Assembly (NCBI GenBank): GCA_026984915.1
Contig: JALSRG010000040.1
Coordinates: 1-62,163, forward strand
Direction: 5' to 3'
Length of the DNA: 62,163 nt
Origin: Marinosulfonomonas sp.
Lineage (GTDB): Bacteria; Pseudomonadota; Alphaproteobacteria; Rhodobacterales; Rhodobacteraceae
Positions 53,991-62,163 of the stretch are shown piece by piece; position 1 is the first letter of the stretch; the number at the start of each line of letters is the position of its first letter. The notes beneath the pieces are model-generated. The model was not told the origin of the DNA, did no database searches, and saw only the letters and a list, made by a program, of their open reading frames with translations. The translations under genes and the position numbers were made by a program.

Positions 53991-54740
53991 ATGTTCGGAA
54001 TAGACCTGTTCGATGCGGCACTTCTGCCCGGTATTCTTGTGGCGACAATGGCCGGGCTGTTCTCGTTTATCAGCCCCTGTGTGTTGCCGATTGTCCCGCC
54101 GTATCTGGCCTATATGGGGGGGATATCCGTTTCTGACATGACCACCGGCGGCAAGAGCCGAAAAGCCATTGTTCCGGCCGTCTTTTTTGTGCTCGGATTG
54201 TCAACGGTTTTTCTTTTCCTCGGTTTTTCCGCTTCGGCGTTCGGCTCCTTTTTCCTGCAGAATCAGCTGTTGTTCTCTAAAATATCCGGTGTTGTTGTCA
54301 TTATTTTCGCGCTGCATTTCCTGTCGATCATCCGCATCCCGATCATGGATCGCGAAATGCGCATGGATGCTGGGGACCGGGGCGGATCCAGTTTCGGGGC
54401 CTATATCCTTGGCCTTGCCTTTGCCTTTGGCTGGAGCCCCTGCATCGGCCCGCAACTGGGAACCATCATGACTCTGGCTGCAAACGAAGCATCCATTGCG
54501 CGCGGAATGACATTGATGGCCTTCTATGCGGCGGGGCTTGGAATTCCTTTCATCCTTGCCGCCGTTTTCATTCAGCGCTCCATGGGGCTGATGAACTGGA
54601 TGAAGCGCCATATGGAAAAGATCGAGCGGATCATGGGATTGTTGCTCTATACGGTTGGTATTTTGTTGCTGACCGGCGGTTTTGCCGAGTTGTCCCGTTG
54701 GCTGATTGAGCAGTTTCCCGGTCTGGCCGCAGTCGGCTGA
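53991..54740 (+). CDS. ccdA: CcdA-type cytochrome c biogenesis/thiol transporter
   Basis: A 249-residue CcdA protein with six predicted spans that moves reducing equivalents from cytoplasmic thioredoxin to periplasmic thiols. The two essential cysteines are visible in FISPCVLPIVPPYLAYMGG and GWSPCIGPQLG. GAAGGGAAACAC precedes the ATG. It stands before the hydrolase/P450 pair on the same strand, with 58 bases between. Confidence 0.92.
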   Translation: MFGIDLFDAALLPGILVATMAGLFSFISPCVLPIVPPYLAYMGGISVSDMTTGGKSRKAIVPAVFFVLGLSTVFLFLGFSASAFGSFFLQNQLLFSKISGVVVIIFALHFLSIIRIPIMDREMRMDAGDRGGSSFGAYILGLAFAFGWSPCIGPQLGTIMTLAANEASIARGMTLMAFYAAGLGIPFILAAVFIQRSMGLMNWMKRHMEKIERIMGLLLYTVGILLLTGGFAELSRWLIEQFPGLAAVG

Positions 54741-54798
54741 TTTGCCCAATCCGATTTAGGCGCTAAACTGCTGCGAGACGGGCAGAACCGGGACAGCA

Positions 54799-56010
54799 AT
54801 GCAAAGCCATGACAATCAGGTCAAGCGACGGCGGGTTTTCTATATTCCCGGTTATGACCCGTTTCCACCGCGCCGTTATCGGGAGTTGTATCGCAAGGAG
54901 GGTGCGAAACAGGCCGAAATCTCTGGCTATGAAATCAAGTTGCGGTCAAGCCGGCAATCTGAAGGGTATGGCTGGCATGTATTCGCAAAGATGGAAGGCG
55001 GTCAGGCCGAGGCCGATATCGAAGTGCTGACCTGGTCTGATCTGGTTCAGGGGTCGATGCAGAGTTCCATCCCCGCGACTTTTGCAATGCTGGTGCAGAC
55101 CGCCTGGATTTATATCCACTCCGGGGCATTGCGCCGCCTCATGTGGCTGCGCAAGGGGCCGGTCATTGCGGCGCTTTACCCAATCGCGATGCTGCTGGCC
55201 CAGTTACTTGTCGCTGTCGTTGTATCCTGGATGGCCGGAGCACTGGTTTCCAGCTATATCCACCCCTGGCTGGGCTGGCTGGTGGCTTTGCCATTGATCA
55301 TTCTCATTCTCAGGGGGTTTCGCCGCCTCGACCGGCATCTGTACGCCTATTATCTGATGCATGATTATGCCTATTCTGCCCAATTGAAGGGGGCCAACCC
55401 GCCAGAGCTGGAAAGCCGCATGAAAGAATTTGCTGAAAGAATCGCAGTCGCGCTTGTTTCTGATGTGGATGAAGTCCTGGTTGTGGGGCACAGTTCCGGT
55501 GCGCATCTGGCTGTTTCGATTCTGGCCGATCTGATCCGTGCGGGGCGTGCGCCGCAGGGCAGGGCGCAATTGGCTTTTCTCTCTGTCGGGCAGGTTGTTC
55601 CGATGGTTTCATTCTTGCCGAAAGCCAGCCGGTTGCGCCGGGATCTGAGGGATCTTTCCCGCAGCCAGGCCCTGACATGGGTCGATATTTCGGCGCCGGG
55701 TGATGGATGTGCTTTTGCTCTCTGTGATCCGGTTGCCGTCAGCGGGGTGGCGCCGCCCGACAAACGCTGGCCGCTTGTTGTTTCTGCCGCCTTCAGCCAA
55801 ACCCTCAGCCCGCAGCTCTGGCGCAGATTGCGGTGGCGGTTTTTTCGGCTGCATTTTCAGTATCTCTGTGCGTTTGACCGGCCCGGAGACTATGATTATT
55901 TCAAGATAACTGCCGGACCACAGACACTGGCGCAGCGATACCGGGGCCGACAGCCCTCCAAATCGCGCATTGACGTGGCAGCGTCACCTTGCACAACGAT
56001 CGAAGAATGA
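54799..56010 (+). CDS. Membrane-anchored alpha/beta-hydrolase-like protein
   Basis: A 403-residue protein I can place only by motifs. The N-terminal stretch RRVFYIPGYDPFPPRRYRE has the look of an alpha/beta-hydrolase first strand. Two membrane spans lie at ~120-165. A nucleophile elbow VVGHSSGAHLAVSILAD is at ~235, and HFQYLCAFDRPGDYDYFK lies near the C terminus. A catalytic His/Asp is not certain. Its stop overlaps the P450 start by four bases, so the two are coupled; the hydrolase may act on a lipid-like substrate or product of the P450. Confidence 0.65.
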   Translation: MQSHDNQVKRRRVFYIPGYDPFPPRRYRELYRKEGAKQAEISGYEIKLRSSRQSEGYGWHVFAKMEGGQAEADIEVLTWSDLVQGSMQSSIPATFAMLVQTAWIYIHSGALRRLMWLRKGPVIAALYPIAMLLAQLLVAVVVSWMAGALVSSYIHPWLGWLVALPLIILILRGFRRLDRHLYAYYLMHDYAYSAQLKGANPPELESRMKEFAERIAVALVSDVDEVLVVGHSSGAHLAVSILADLIRAGRAPQGRAQLAFLSVGQVVPMVSFLPKASRLRRDLRDLSRSQALTWVDISAPGDGCAFALCDPVAVSGVAPPDKRWPLVVSAAFSQTLSPQLWRRLRWRFFRLHFQYLCAFDRPGDYDYFKITAGPQTLAQRYRGRQPSKSRIDVAASPCTTIEE

Positions 56011-57377
56011 AGCCGCCCAAGCCAATATCGCGTCCGGACAATGTGTCCCTGTGGAAGCACATGCGGCTTTTTCGCCGCGATATACTGTCCGCGCAGCCGG
56101 AAAAACTCTATCGCGCCTGGATGGCAGAATTCCGCACGCCCTTCTTTCGGTCGTACCTGATCAACCAGCCGGACCTGATAAAAACCGTGCTGCGCGATCG
56201 CCCCGATGATTTCCCGAAATCGGACCGCTTGCGAGAAGGGCTGGCGCCGCTTCTGGGCAATTCGGTTTTTGTTACCAACGGTGATGTCTGGAAACACCAG
56301 CGCCGGATCATCGATCCGGCTTTTGAAGGCGGGCGCCTGCGTGAGGTGTTTCCGGCAATCTGGGATGCCGCTGTTGCAGCGGTGATGCGGCTGGAGCAGA
56401 ACGTTGACAAAGCGGCTGTCGAAATCGAGGCGGTCACCTCGCATGTGGCCGCCGATGTCATATTCCGCACCCTGTTTTCCATCCCGATAACCGATACGAC
56501 GGCCGCAGCGGTATTTTCGCAGTTTCGGGACTATCAGCGCAGTCAGCCGCTGTTGAATATTGCGGCTTTTCTGCCGCTGCCATCGTGGATGCCGCGGTTT
56601 CACAAAATGCGCACGCGCAGCACGGCCCGTTCCATCCGCCGGCTGATTGAGGAACTGACAAACCAGCGAAGGGCGGCGATTGCCGCCGGTCATGCGCCTG
56701 ACGATCTGGCGACCAAGATCATGACCACACCCGACCCGGAAACCGGGGAATGCTTCGATATTGGAGAGATGGTTGATCAGGTTGCCATTTTCTTTCTTGC
56801 CGGTCATGAAACGAGCGCCTCGGCGCTTTCCTGGGCGTTATATCTGATGGCACTGTATCCGGAATGGCAGGAAAAGCTGGCGGAGGAGGCACAAACCGTC
56901 ATTGATCCCGAGCGGCCGTATTTTTCGGCAGTATCGCGGCTGCGTCTGTCGCGGGATGTATTTCGCGAGACGCTGCGCCTGTATCCGCCGGTGCCAATGA
57001 TGGTGCGTGAAAACCGTTGCCCCGAACTGTTCCGGGACCGCGATATTGCCAAAGGATCGCAGATTGTACTCAGCCCGTGGCATTTGCATCGTCACAATCG
57101 CCTGTGGGAACGCGCCGATGAGTTCAATCCCGGCCGTTTCCAGACAGAGAATGGCAAAGCCTGCCTGCGCGAGGCCTATATTCCGTTCTCTGCCGGTGAC
57201 CGGGTTTGCCCCGGATCGGGATTCGCCATGATCGAGGGGCCACTGATTCTGTCAATGTTTTTGCGCAAATTTTGCTTTCATACCGTAAAAAACCGCCCTG
57301 CAGTGCCTGTTGCAAACCTCACAGTCCGCACGAAAGATGGCTTGTGGTTGTATGTGACGCCACGTCACAACCGTTAA
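56007..57377 (+). CDS. Cytochrome P450
   Basis: A 456-residue cytochrome P450. The I-helix oxygen motif is AGHETSASALSWAL, the K-helix ExxR is ETLRLYPPVPMM, and the heme-binding loop is FSAGDRVCPGSGFAM with Cys401. It has no membrane anchor, so it should be a soluble bacterial enzyme needing separate redox partners, which are not in the window. The ATG at 56007 overlaps the hydrolase stop. The substrate is unknown; sequence style is closer to fatty-acid/alkane-type or CYP4-like bacterial P450s than to camphor-type enzymes. Confidence 0.92.
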   Translation: MKPPKPISRPDNVSLWKHMRLFRRDILSAQPEKLYRAWMAEFRTPFFRSYLINQPDLIKTVLRDRPDDFPKSDRLREGLAPLLGNSVFVTNGDVWKHQRRIIDPAFEGGRLREVFPAIWDAAVAAVMRLEQNVDKAAVEIEAVTSHVAADVIFRTLFSIPITDTTAAAVFSQFRDYQRSQPLLNIAAFLPLPSWMPRFHKMRTRSTARSIRRLIEELTNQRRAAIAAGHAPDDLATKIMTTPDPETGECFDIGEMVDQVAIFFLAGHETSASALSWALYLMALYPEWQEKLAEEAQTVIDPERPYFSAVSRLRLSRDVFRETLRLYPPVPMMVRENRCPELFRDRDIAKGSQIVLSPWHLHRHNRLWERADEFNPGRFQTENGKACLREAYIPFSAGDRVCPGSGFAMIEGPLILSMFLRKFCFHTVKNRPAVPVANLTVRTKDGLWLYVTPRHNR

Positions 57378-57514
57378 CATTTCCTTTATAAATCAGCCGG
57401 TAAGCGGCAATTTTCGCCATATATGAAGCATTCTTCAATTCATTCCCCTCTTGGAATGTGTTGCGCGGTGGCGGAATTTTGCCTAGTTGTAAGAGGCACA
57501 GATCGGGGGATCAC

Positions 57515-57793
57515 ATGTCTGTAATAGTAAATTCTGATTCAAATTCGACTGTTACCAACAGTTCTGGCAGCCGTGCCATGTTCCGTCTGGCCATTCCTGC
57601 ATGGACTTTCGGCCGTCGCCGGCGGCCGCAAAACAACAAGCGCGGGCTGCATACTTCGCGTGATGAAATCATCAATCTGTTCGATGAGGAACTGCGCCGG
57701 CCAGTGGTTTCAACGCTGATGCTGTCGCCGCAAGAGCGCAAAGAATACAACGAAGCCCTGAAACTGCGCCGCGCGCTTTACGAAGCGTCCTGA
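57515..57793 (+). CDS. Hypothetical protein (92 aa)
   Basis: A 92-residue protein with a Ser/Asn-rich start (MSVIVNSDSNSTVTNSSGS), a basic middle (TFGRRRRPQNNKRG) and a helical C-terminal half (SRDEIINLFDEELRRPVVST, then LSPQERKEYNEALKLRRALY). GGGGGATCAC precedes the ATG. I do not recognise a family. Its last 16 bases overlap the end of the convergent ribbon-helix-helix gene. Confidence 0.55.
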   Translation: MSVIVNSDSNSTVTNSSGSRAMFRLAIPAWTFGRRRRPQNNKRGLHTSRDEIINLFDEELRRPVVSTLMLSPQERKEYNEALKLRRALYEAS

Positions 57794-58035
57794 GCCTCCG
57801 CCCCGCCAGAGGTTTTCTGCGCTTCCACATACCAGTTCAATACAAACAGTCTGATCGCGGATGCCAGGCCAAGGTCTGGCCCGCGTTCCGCGTCGATTTC
57901 TGCCGCCAGGGCATTGATCGGTTGCCCCTTTTTCGCAGCGATATCCAAAAAGGCCCGCCAGAACTCGTTTTCAAGAGACACACTGGTGCGGTGACCCTTC
58001 AACGTCAGTGAATGTTTGACGGGGCGGCGGGTCAT
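57778..58035 (-). CDS. Ribbon-helix-helix domain protein
   Basis: An 85-residue protein with the ribbon-helix-helix fold used by Arc-like DNA-binding or regulatory proteins. The beta strand is HRTSVSLENEFWRAF, followed by helices GQPINALAAEID and LASAIRLFVLNWYVEAQK. The target is unknown. It is the last gene of fumC-DUF4169-RHH, starting inside the DUF4169 stop (ATGA). Confidence 0.82.
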   Translation of the reverse strand: MTRRPVKHSLTLKGHRTSVSLENEFWRAFLDIAAKKGQPINALAAEIDAERGPDLGLASAIRLFVLNWYVEAQKTSGGAEAQDAS

Positions 58036-58208
58036 TCCTCTTTCCTGTGGGCATCCAGATTTCGGTCGGCTTGCAAAAGCCGCGTTTTCTCAAGCTGTTT
58101 TTGCAGTTTCGTGCGGCCGAATCTGATGGCATTCTGATCGGCGCGGGCTTGCTGATCTGCCCGCGCCCTGTTTTTCCGAAACCGGTTCAGATTGGTCGGC
58201 TTGCTCAT
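58032..58208 (-). CDS. DUF4169 family small protein (58 aa)
   Basis: A 58-residue, Arg/Gln-rich protein reading [18 protein letters not shown] at the start and [15 protein letters not shown] at the end, typical of DUF4169. Function is unknown; its composition suggests a helical nucleic-acid- or protein-binding peptide. It starts within the fumC stop (ATGA) and ends within the ribbon-helix-helix start (ATGA), so all three genes are translationally coupled. Confidence 0.85.
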   Translation of the reverse strand: MSKPTNLNRFRKNRARADQQARADQNAIRFGRTKLQKQLEKTRLLQADRNLDAHRKEE

Positions 58209-59605
58209 TCCCTGGGGCCAATCATTTTTTCCGGGCGGACAATGCGGTCAAATGTTTCTGCATCGACAAATCCAAGGTTGATCGCTTCTTCCTTTAGCGT
58301 TGTTCCGTTCTTGTGGGCCGTTTTTGCAACCTTTGTGGCGTTATCATAACCGATTTCCGGCGCCAGGGCGGTGACCAGCATCAGGCTTTCATGCATCAGC
58401 TGGTCAATGCGTTCCTTGTTTGCCCGAATTCCGATGACACATCGTTCGCTGAAGGATCCGGCCGCATCCCCCAGCAGTTGCATGCTCTGCAGGACATTGT
58501 AGGCCATCATCGGTTTATAGACATTCAGTTCGAAATGCCCCTGAGATCCGGCAAAGCCAACCGCAGCATCATTGCCCATTACATGTGCACAGCATTGGGT
58601 CAGAGCTTCGGCCTGTGTCGGGTTGACCTTGCCCGGCATGATCGAACTCCCCGGCTCATTCTCGGGCAGGATCAGTTCGGCCAGGCCACAGCGCGGACCC
58701 GACGCCAGAAACCGAATGTCATTGGCAATCTTGAAAAGACTGGCGGCGGCGGTTTTCAGGCTTCCTGACATTTGTACCATGGCATCATGCGCAGCCAGGG
58801 CCTCGAATTTGTTTGGCGCCGTGACAAAAGGCAATCCGGTGATGGAGGCAATTTCAGCGGCCACGGCTTCAGACCAGCCCTTACTGGTATTCAGGCCCGT
58901 GCCAACGGCTGTACCGCCCTGGGCGAGTTGGTAAATGTGTTTCAGGGCGGTTTCCACGCGCACAATTGCCATGGCAACCTGATGGCGGTAGCCCGAGAAT
59001 TCCTGTGACAGTGTCAGGGGGGTTGCATCCATCGTGTGGGTGCGCCCGATCTTGATGATTCCGTCGAATTCGGCGACTTTCTCGGCCAAGGCCGTATGCA
59101 GTTTTTCCAATCCGGGCAAAAGCACATCGCGTGTCTTGGTTGCCGTGGCAATATGCATGGCTGTGGGAAAGGTATCATTGCTGGACTGGCCCATGTTGAC
59201 ATGGTCGTTCGGATGAACCGGATCTTTCGACCCGATAACGCCCCCAAGAATTTCGATGGCGCGATTGGCGATCACCTCGTTGGCATTCATATTGGACTGA
59301 GTGCCGGATCCGGTTTGCCAGACGACCAGCGGGAAATTGTCATCGAGTTTTCCCTCTATGACTTCCTGTGCGGCCTGAACGATTGCCTCGCCAATGCGCC
59401 TGTCCAGCTTGCCGGTTGTCATGTTGACCAGGGCACAGGCTTTCTTGATCACCCCAAGCGCGTGAACAATAGCCAATGGCTGACGCTCCCAGCCGATCGG
59501 GAAGTTTTGCAGGCTGCGCTGTGTCTGCGCACCCCAGTATTTATCGGCGGGCACTTCGAGCGGGCCAAAGCTGTCGGTTTCTGTGCGGGTCTTGGGCTCT
59601 GACAT
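58205..59605 (-). CDS. fumC: Class II fumarate hydratase
   Basis: A 466-residue fumarase C of the TCA cycle, iron-free and tetrameric. Diagnostic segments are [20 protein letters not shown], the B-site [20 protein letters not shown], the active-site [17 protein letters not shown] and the superfamily signature [13 protein letters not shown]. Length is standard. It leads the three-gene overlapping set with DUF4169 and the ribbon-helix-helix gene. Confidence 0.97.
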   Translation of the reverse strand: MSEPKTRTETDSFGPLEVPADKYWGAQTQRSLQNFPIGWERQPLAIVHALGVIKKACALVNMTTGKLDRRIGEAIVQAAQEVIEGKLDDNFPLVVWQTGSGTQSNMNANEVIANRAIEILGGVIGSKDPVHPNDHVNMGQSSNDTFPTAMHIATATKTRDVLLPGLEKLHTALAEKVAEFDGIIKIGRTHTMDATPLTLSQEFSGYRHQVAMAIVRVETALKHIYQLAQGGTAVGTGLNTSKGWSEAVAAEIASITGLPFVTAPNKFEALAAHDAMVQMSGSLKTAAASLFKIANDIRFLASGPRCGLAELILPENEPGSSIMPGKVNPTQAEALTQCCAHVMGNDAAVGFAGSQGHFELNVYKPMMAYNVLQSMQLLGDAAGSFSERCVIGIRANKERIDQLMHESLMLVTALAPEIGYDNATKVAKTAHKNGTTLKEEAINLGFVDAETFDRIVRPEKMIGPRE

Positions 59606-59677
59606 CGGGGTGACTCCTTTTGCGTCGTGTCACCCCCTGTCTTAGCGATGCAGGCTCCGAGGTCAATCTTTGCGCGG

Positions 59678-60160
59678 CTACTTGCGGAAACTGTCCAGGC
59701 TGACGACTTCGGCGTCGTTTGACGCATCATTTTTCTCTGATGCGGAAATGTCCTCCATCGGCGCATCTTCTTCCAGCGTTTCGGCCAGTGTCTCCTCATC
59801 CTCCTCATCGTGGGATTCAAAGCGCAGGCCGAATTCGACCGATGGATCGACAAAAGTCTTGATCGCGTCGAAGGGGATATACAGAGGTTCCGGATTATTG
59901 CCGAAATTCAGGGTGATTGAGAACCCGTCATCCGTCACGACAAGGTTGTCGAACCAATGCTGAATGACGATGGTCATTTCTTCCGGATAGCGTTCTGTCA
60001 GCCAGTCGGCAATCTCGACCTCAGGGTGCTGCGTGTCAAAGGTGATAAAGAAATGATGCTGGCCGGGCAGCCCATCCCTGGCCACGTCTTCCAACACCTG
60101 CTGTATCAGGTGCCGCATGGCATTGTGCATCATGTTTCCATAGTTGATCGAGCGAGACAT
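59678..60160 (-). CDS. sspB: SspB family ClpXP adaptor
   Basis: A 160-residue alpha-type SspB that tethers ssrA-tagged proteins to ClpXP. The folded part spans residues ~1-115 (YGNMMHNAMRHLIQQVLEDV; HHFFITFDTQHPEVEI; ITLNFGNNPEPLYIPFDAI). An acidic linker follows, and the short conserved tail VVSLDSFRK is probably the ClpX-binding end. The start at 60160 is set by family length; an upstream extension to 60319 has no support. It lies about 185 bases after the 3' end of the tmRNA gene on the same strand. Confidence 0.92.
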   Translation of the reverse strand: MSRSINYGNMMHNAMRHLIQQVLEDVARDGLPGQHHFFITFDTQHPEVEIADWLTERYPEEMTIVIQHWFDNLVVTDDGFSITLNFGNNPEPLYIPFDAIKTFVDPSVEFGLRFESHDEEDEETLAETLEEDAPMEDISASEKNDASNDAEVVSLDSFRK

Positions 60161-60344
60161 GTTCTCATCCCTTGAACTTGCGTCTTTCAACAGCATAGGC
60201 AAAACTTCAGCGAAGGGAAGGGGGCATGGCATCTGGAAAGCGTTTCCTGAAATCCCGCTGTTACGTGGCGTTGCCAAACGCAGGTCTCGCCTGCTCATGG
60301 CAGATGCGATGGGACTCAAATGGAAGTGTAATGGAAGTGTAAGT

Positions 60345-60656
60345 GCAGGCTTCTGTTGCCAGGTGCCTGCGAACCCCGCCTGACGCTGCTAGGCGACAGG
60401 GCTTAAGATTTCGACAGATCGAACTGCTTACGCAGCCAGAGCCATCGGAGCTTTGTTGTCATTTGCAACTAGCTTGAATGTACCGATAACGGTGGTAACT
60501 CACCGGGACAAAGCTAACCCCTTTAGACGTTCGTCGATCCTGTTTCGGCCCCATGATCCCCAAATGAAGGATGTCTGGTGGAGCCGCCGGGTACCGCCCC
60601 CGGGTCCGATCCGCTTATTACGGGCGCGTTTATGTCCATAGTCCCCGAAAGGACAT
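60345..60656 (-). ncRNA. ssrA: Circularly permuted two-piece tmRNA
   Basis: A permuted tmRNA gene of the alphaproteobacterial kind. The acceptor RNA comes first (about 60656 to 60576), ending CGGCTCC-A-CCA. A 23-base intervening segment (60575-60553) follows, then the coding RNA from 60552, which begins GGGGCCG and pairs with CGGCTCC as a seven-base acceptor stem (one G-U pair). The coding RNA carries the tag frame at 60466-60428 and ends near a GCAGGC/GCCTGC hairpin at 60345-60370. The 5' region also forms ATGTCC/GGACAT. Exact mature ends are estimates. Confidence 0.93.
60428..60466 (-). other. tmRNA tag reading frame
   Basis: Starting at the resume codon GCA the frame encodes ANDNKAPMALAA followed by TAA. 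The final LAA is the ClpXP-recognised end, and the N-terminal AANDN-like part is the SspB-binding side, which fits with sspB being the next gene. Confidence 0.92.
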
Positions 60657-60660
60657 CATA

Positions 60661-60689
60661 TATCTAGGCTGGTGGTACGCATTATTCAA
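60661..60689 (-). promoter_or_regulatory. Sigma-70-type promoter of ssrA
   Basis: On the minus strand TTGAAT (60689-60684) and TAGATA (60666-60661) are separated by exactly 17 bases, a good housekeeping promoter. It predicts a start near 60654, immediately before the acceptor-RNA precursor hairpin. Confidence 0.7.
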
Positions 60690-60750
60690 GAGCAAGCGCC
60701 CATTGATACCGGATTTTCGGGCATTTCCCGGCGCGCGGCAATGACCAGTT

Positions 60751-61410
60751 TTACAGGGCTGCCAGGCTGATTGTCCCGACAAGGATCAGGCTGAGGGCCC
60801 AGACCACATCCAGGTTGAACCAGCCCTTGCTGAGGAATTTCATCCCCAGCCAGTGGTAAACCGCAAAGGCAACAGTGCCGCCGGACAGGATCATCGCTGC
60901 CGTGTGCACTGTTGCAACCAGCAGCGACAGACCGGCCGCCCGCGACATCAGTGCGCCGGCTGCAATATGTCCGGCCGACAGGGCGCCACTGCCACAAAGG
61001 CCCAGATAAATCGGCACCAGCATCAGGGCGGCGCCATGCGCCAGTGCCACCAGAAAAGACCAGAGCGCCAGACGGGTTGGCGGAATACGGGCCAGAAACC
61101 GCGGATGGCGGCGGTTGATCAGCAGATAAAGGCCAAGGCCGATCACGATCACCGCCGCCACAAGGCGGATCTGCAGCTGCCATTGCACCAGCATGGTCAT
61201 CAGGGCAAAGGGCAGCAAGATGCCGATCATGGCTGCAAAATGCCCCGCAGCAAGCGCGGCCAATGCGCGAAACAAGGCCCCGCGCTGCCCCTCCATCAGG
61301 GCCGCCGAAACCGCCAGCGGCCAGCCCATCCCCGGGTTCACACCGTGATAGATTCCACTGACGACAACGGCCAGCCACAGGCCGGCCGTGCCGCTGAACA
61401 GCTCAACCAA
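60751..61410 (-). CDS. Membrane protein beside methanethiol oxidase
   Basis: A 219-residue protein with six or seven predicted spans. The first span includes SGIYHGVNPGMGWPLAVSAA, a His-Pro-Gly pattern that recalls NicO/UreH-type metal or sulfite transport proteins (GLLHGxGPGH). A second His-containing span is VALAHGAALMLVP. It starts three bases after the methanethiol-oxidase stop, so the two are in one operon. Since methanethiol oxidase is a copper protein of the periplasm, a role in metal supply or product export is possible; this is inference only. Confidence 0.7.
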   Translation of the reverse strand: MVELFSGTAGLWLAVVVSGIYHGVNPGMGWPLAVSAALMEGQRGALFRALAALAAGHFAAMIGILLPFALMTMLVQWQLQIRLVAAVIVIGLGLYLLINRRHPRFLARIPPTRLALWSFLVALAHGAALMLVPIYLGLCGSGALSAGHIAAGALMSRAAGLSLLVATVHTAAMILSGGTVAFAVYHWLGMKFLSKGWFNLDVVWALSLILVGTISLAAL

Positions 61411-61413
61411 ACC

Positions 61414-62163
61414 TTATGCCGAAGGGTAGCAAAAGCTGTCGGTCGAGCAATCCCCGCCCTCGAGCCGGATCTGGTGCGCGCGATAGCCGTCCGGGAATTC
61501 GGTCCAGAATTTCTTGTCCAGCGTCAGCCCGCCGTCCTTGCCGACGTCTGCCTTGACCATCGCTGCGGGCACGCCATCGGGATAGAACTGGTCATCCCAT
61601 GTGGAATAGAGCGAATTGGTCCAGTAAACCCGCTTGCCATCACGGCTGACCTCGACCATTTGCGGCCCCCCCTTGTAGGCACCCCCGCTGGGGTGACCCG
61701 CCTTGCGGACAATGCCGCCGATATGTACCGAGCCTACCAGTTTCGGCTCCATCGGGTCAGATACATCATACTGTCGCATTTCGCCGGTACCCCAGCAGGC
61801 GACATAAAGGAAGCGGTCATCCAGCGACAGATCAATATCGGTTACCAGCGGCGGCACCGCGCCAAAGCCCTTCAGCAATTCTGGCAGATCATCGGCATCG
61901 GCCGGTTCGGGCGGGATGGTGGTGGTTTTCCTGATGTGAAACTCGCCGTCCTCGCGCCACCAGGTCCAGATCGACCCTTCCAGATTTGTGTTGTCGATCA
62001 CCACGCCCAGAAAGCCGTATTCCTTGACCGGATCATGGGCTGGCCGGATTTCCAGCGCCATCTGGTGGTTTTCCCCCAGATCAAGGGTTTGCATGTTCCT
62101 GCGTCCGCGCAGGTCCCAGAAATGGATTTTATGGCCGTATTTGCCACCCATCAAATCCTCGGC
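61414..62163 (-). CDS. mtoX: Methanethiol oxidase (SBP56 family), partial
   Basis: The C-terminal ~250 residues of an SBP56/SELENBP1-type protein; the gene continues past the right edge. Visible blocks are GHKIHFWDLRGRRNMQTLDL, PLVTDIDLSLDDRFLYVACW, GGPQMVEVSRDGKRVYWTNS and the end GGDCSTDSFCYPSA. Bacterial members oxidise methanethiol to formaldehyde, H2S and H2O2 with copper, a step in DMSP/DMS metabolism. Metal-binding His residues are seen in AGHPSGG and RAHQIRLEGGDC. The catalytic N-terminal Cys region lies outside the window. Confidence 0.88.
   Translation of the reverse strand, partial: AEDLMGGKYGHKIHFWDLRGRRNMQTLDLGENHQMALEIRPAHDPVKEYGFLGVVIDNTNLEGSIWTWWREDGEFHIRKTTTIPPEPADADDLPELLKGFGAVPPLVTDIDLSLDDRFLYVACWGTGEMRQYDVSDPMEPKLVGSVHIGGIVRKAGHPSGGAYKGGPQMVEVSRDGKRVYWTNSLYSTWDDQFYPDGVPAAMVKADVGKDGGLTLDKKFWTEFPDGYRAHQIRLEGGDCSTDSFCYPSA

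Noticed and set aside
60321-60343. Tandem 11-base repeat (TGGAAGTGTAA twice) behind ssrA
   Set aside because: Only two copies, at the transcript's end; too little to support a functional element.

Overview
The window reads as a chromosome segment of an alphaproteobacterium of the Rhodobacteraceae (marine Roseobacter-type). The evidence is the Rhodobacterales-type gene content and order (pcm-tolC-DUF2497/PopZ-like; purM-purN-rnd; bmt/corrinoid protein/DUF1638; fumC-DUF4169-ribbon-helix-helix; rne-tusA-ccdA), an F1-ATPase zeta-subunit gene, an alpha-type SspB, a circularly permuted two-piece tmRNA and a methanethiol oxidase gene. The genus cannot be told from sequence reading alone.

Layout. 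0-7.6 kb is core-like: a DUF4153 membrane protein, an H-NOX/HNOBA-GGDEF gas-sensing c-di-GMP pair, a PopZ-like protein, TolC and Pcm. A tRNA-Cys (7.68 kb) is followed at once by a tyrosine-integrase remnant butted against a fragment of a gene-transfer-agent-type NlpC/P60 gene. From 8.5 to 35.6 kb lies an accessory block of scavenging operons: (i) a PotABCD-like ABC transporter with a GlpK-like kinase and two GlpA/GlpB-like flavoproteins; (ii) a decayed DeoR regulator; (iii) a complete autoinducer-2 uptake locus (lsrRK divergent from lsrGACDB, without lsrF); (iv) a LuxR-type regulator divergent from a second PotABCD-like operon with an aminotransferase, an internally deleted aldehyde dehydrogenase, a flavin monooxygenase, RidA, DUF1028 and an ArgE-like deacylase. 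The block ends at a possible IS3 remnant and a second tRNA gene (anticodon CAT).

From 36 kb onward the window is again core: purine genes (purM, purN, purC, purS, purQ, with an alcohol dehydrogenase between purS and purQ), RNase D, SufE, a split cobalamin methionine synthase, the zeta subunit, a DctBD-like two-component system whose regulator lacks the sigma-54 contact loop, RNase E with a long leader, TusA, CcdA, a membrane hydrolase/cytochrome P450 pair, fumC with two small overlapping genes, sspB beside the tmRNA gene, and the C-terminal part of methanethiol oxidase with a membrane partner.

The most notable items are the GlpK-like operon with an altered glycerol pocket, the AI-2 scavenging locus without its thiolase, the tRNA-bounded island with three visible decay scars, the DctD-like regulator without GAFTGA, and the tmRNA gene adjacent to the gene for its ClpXP adaptor.
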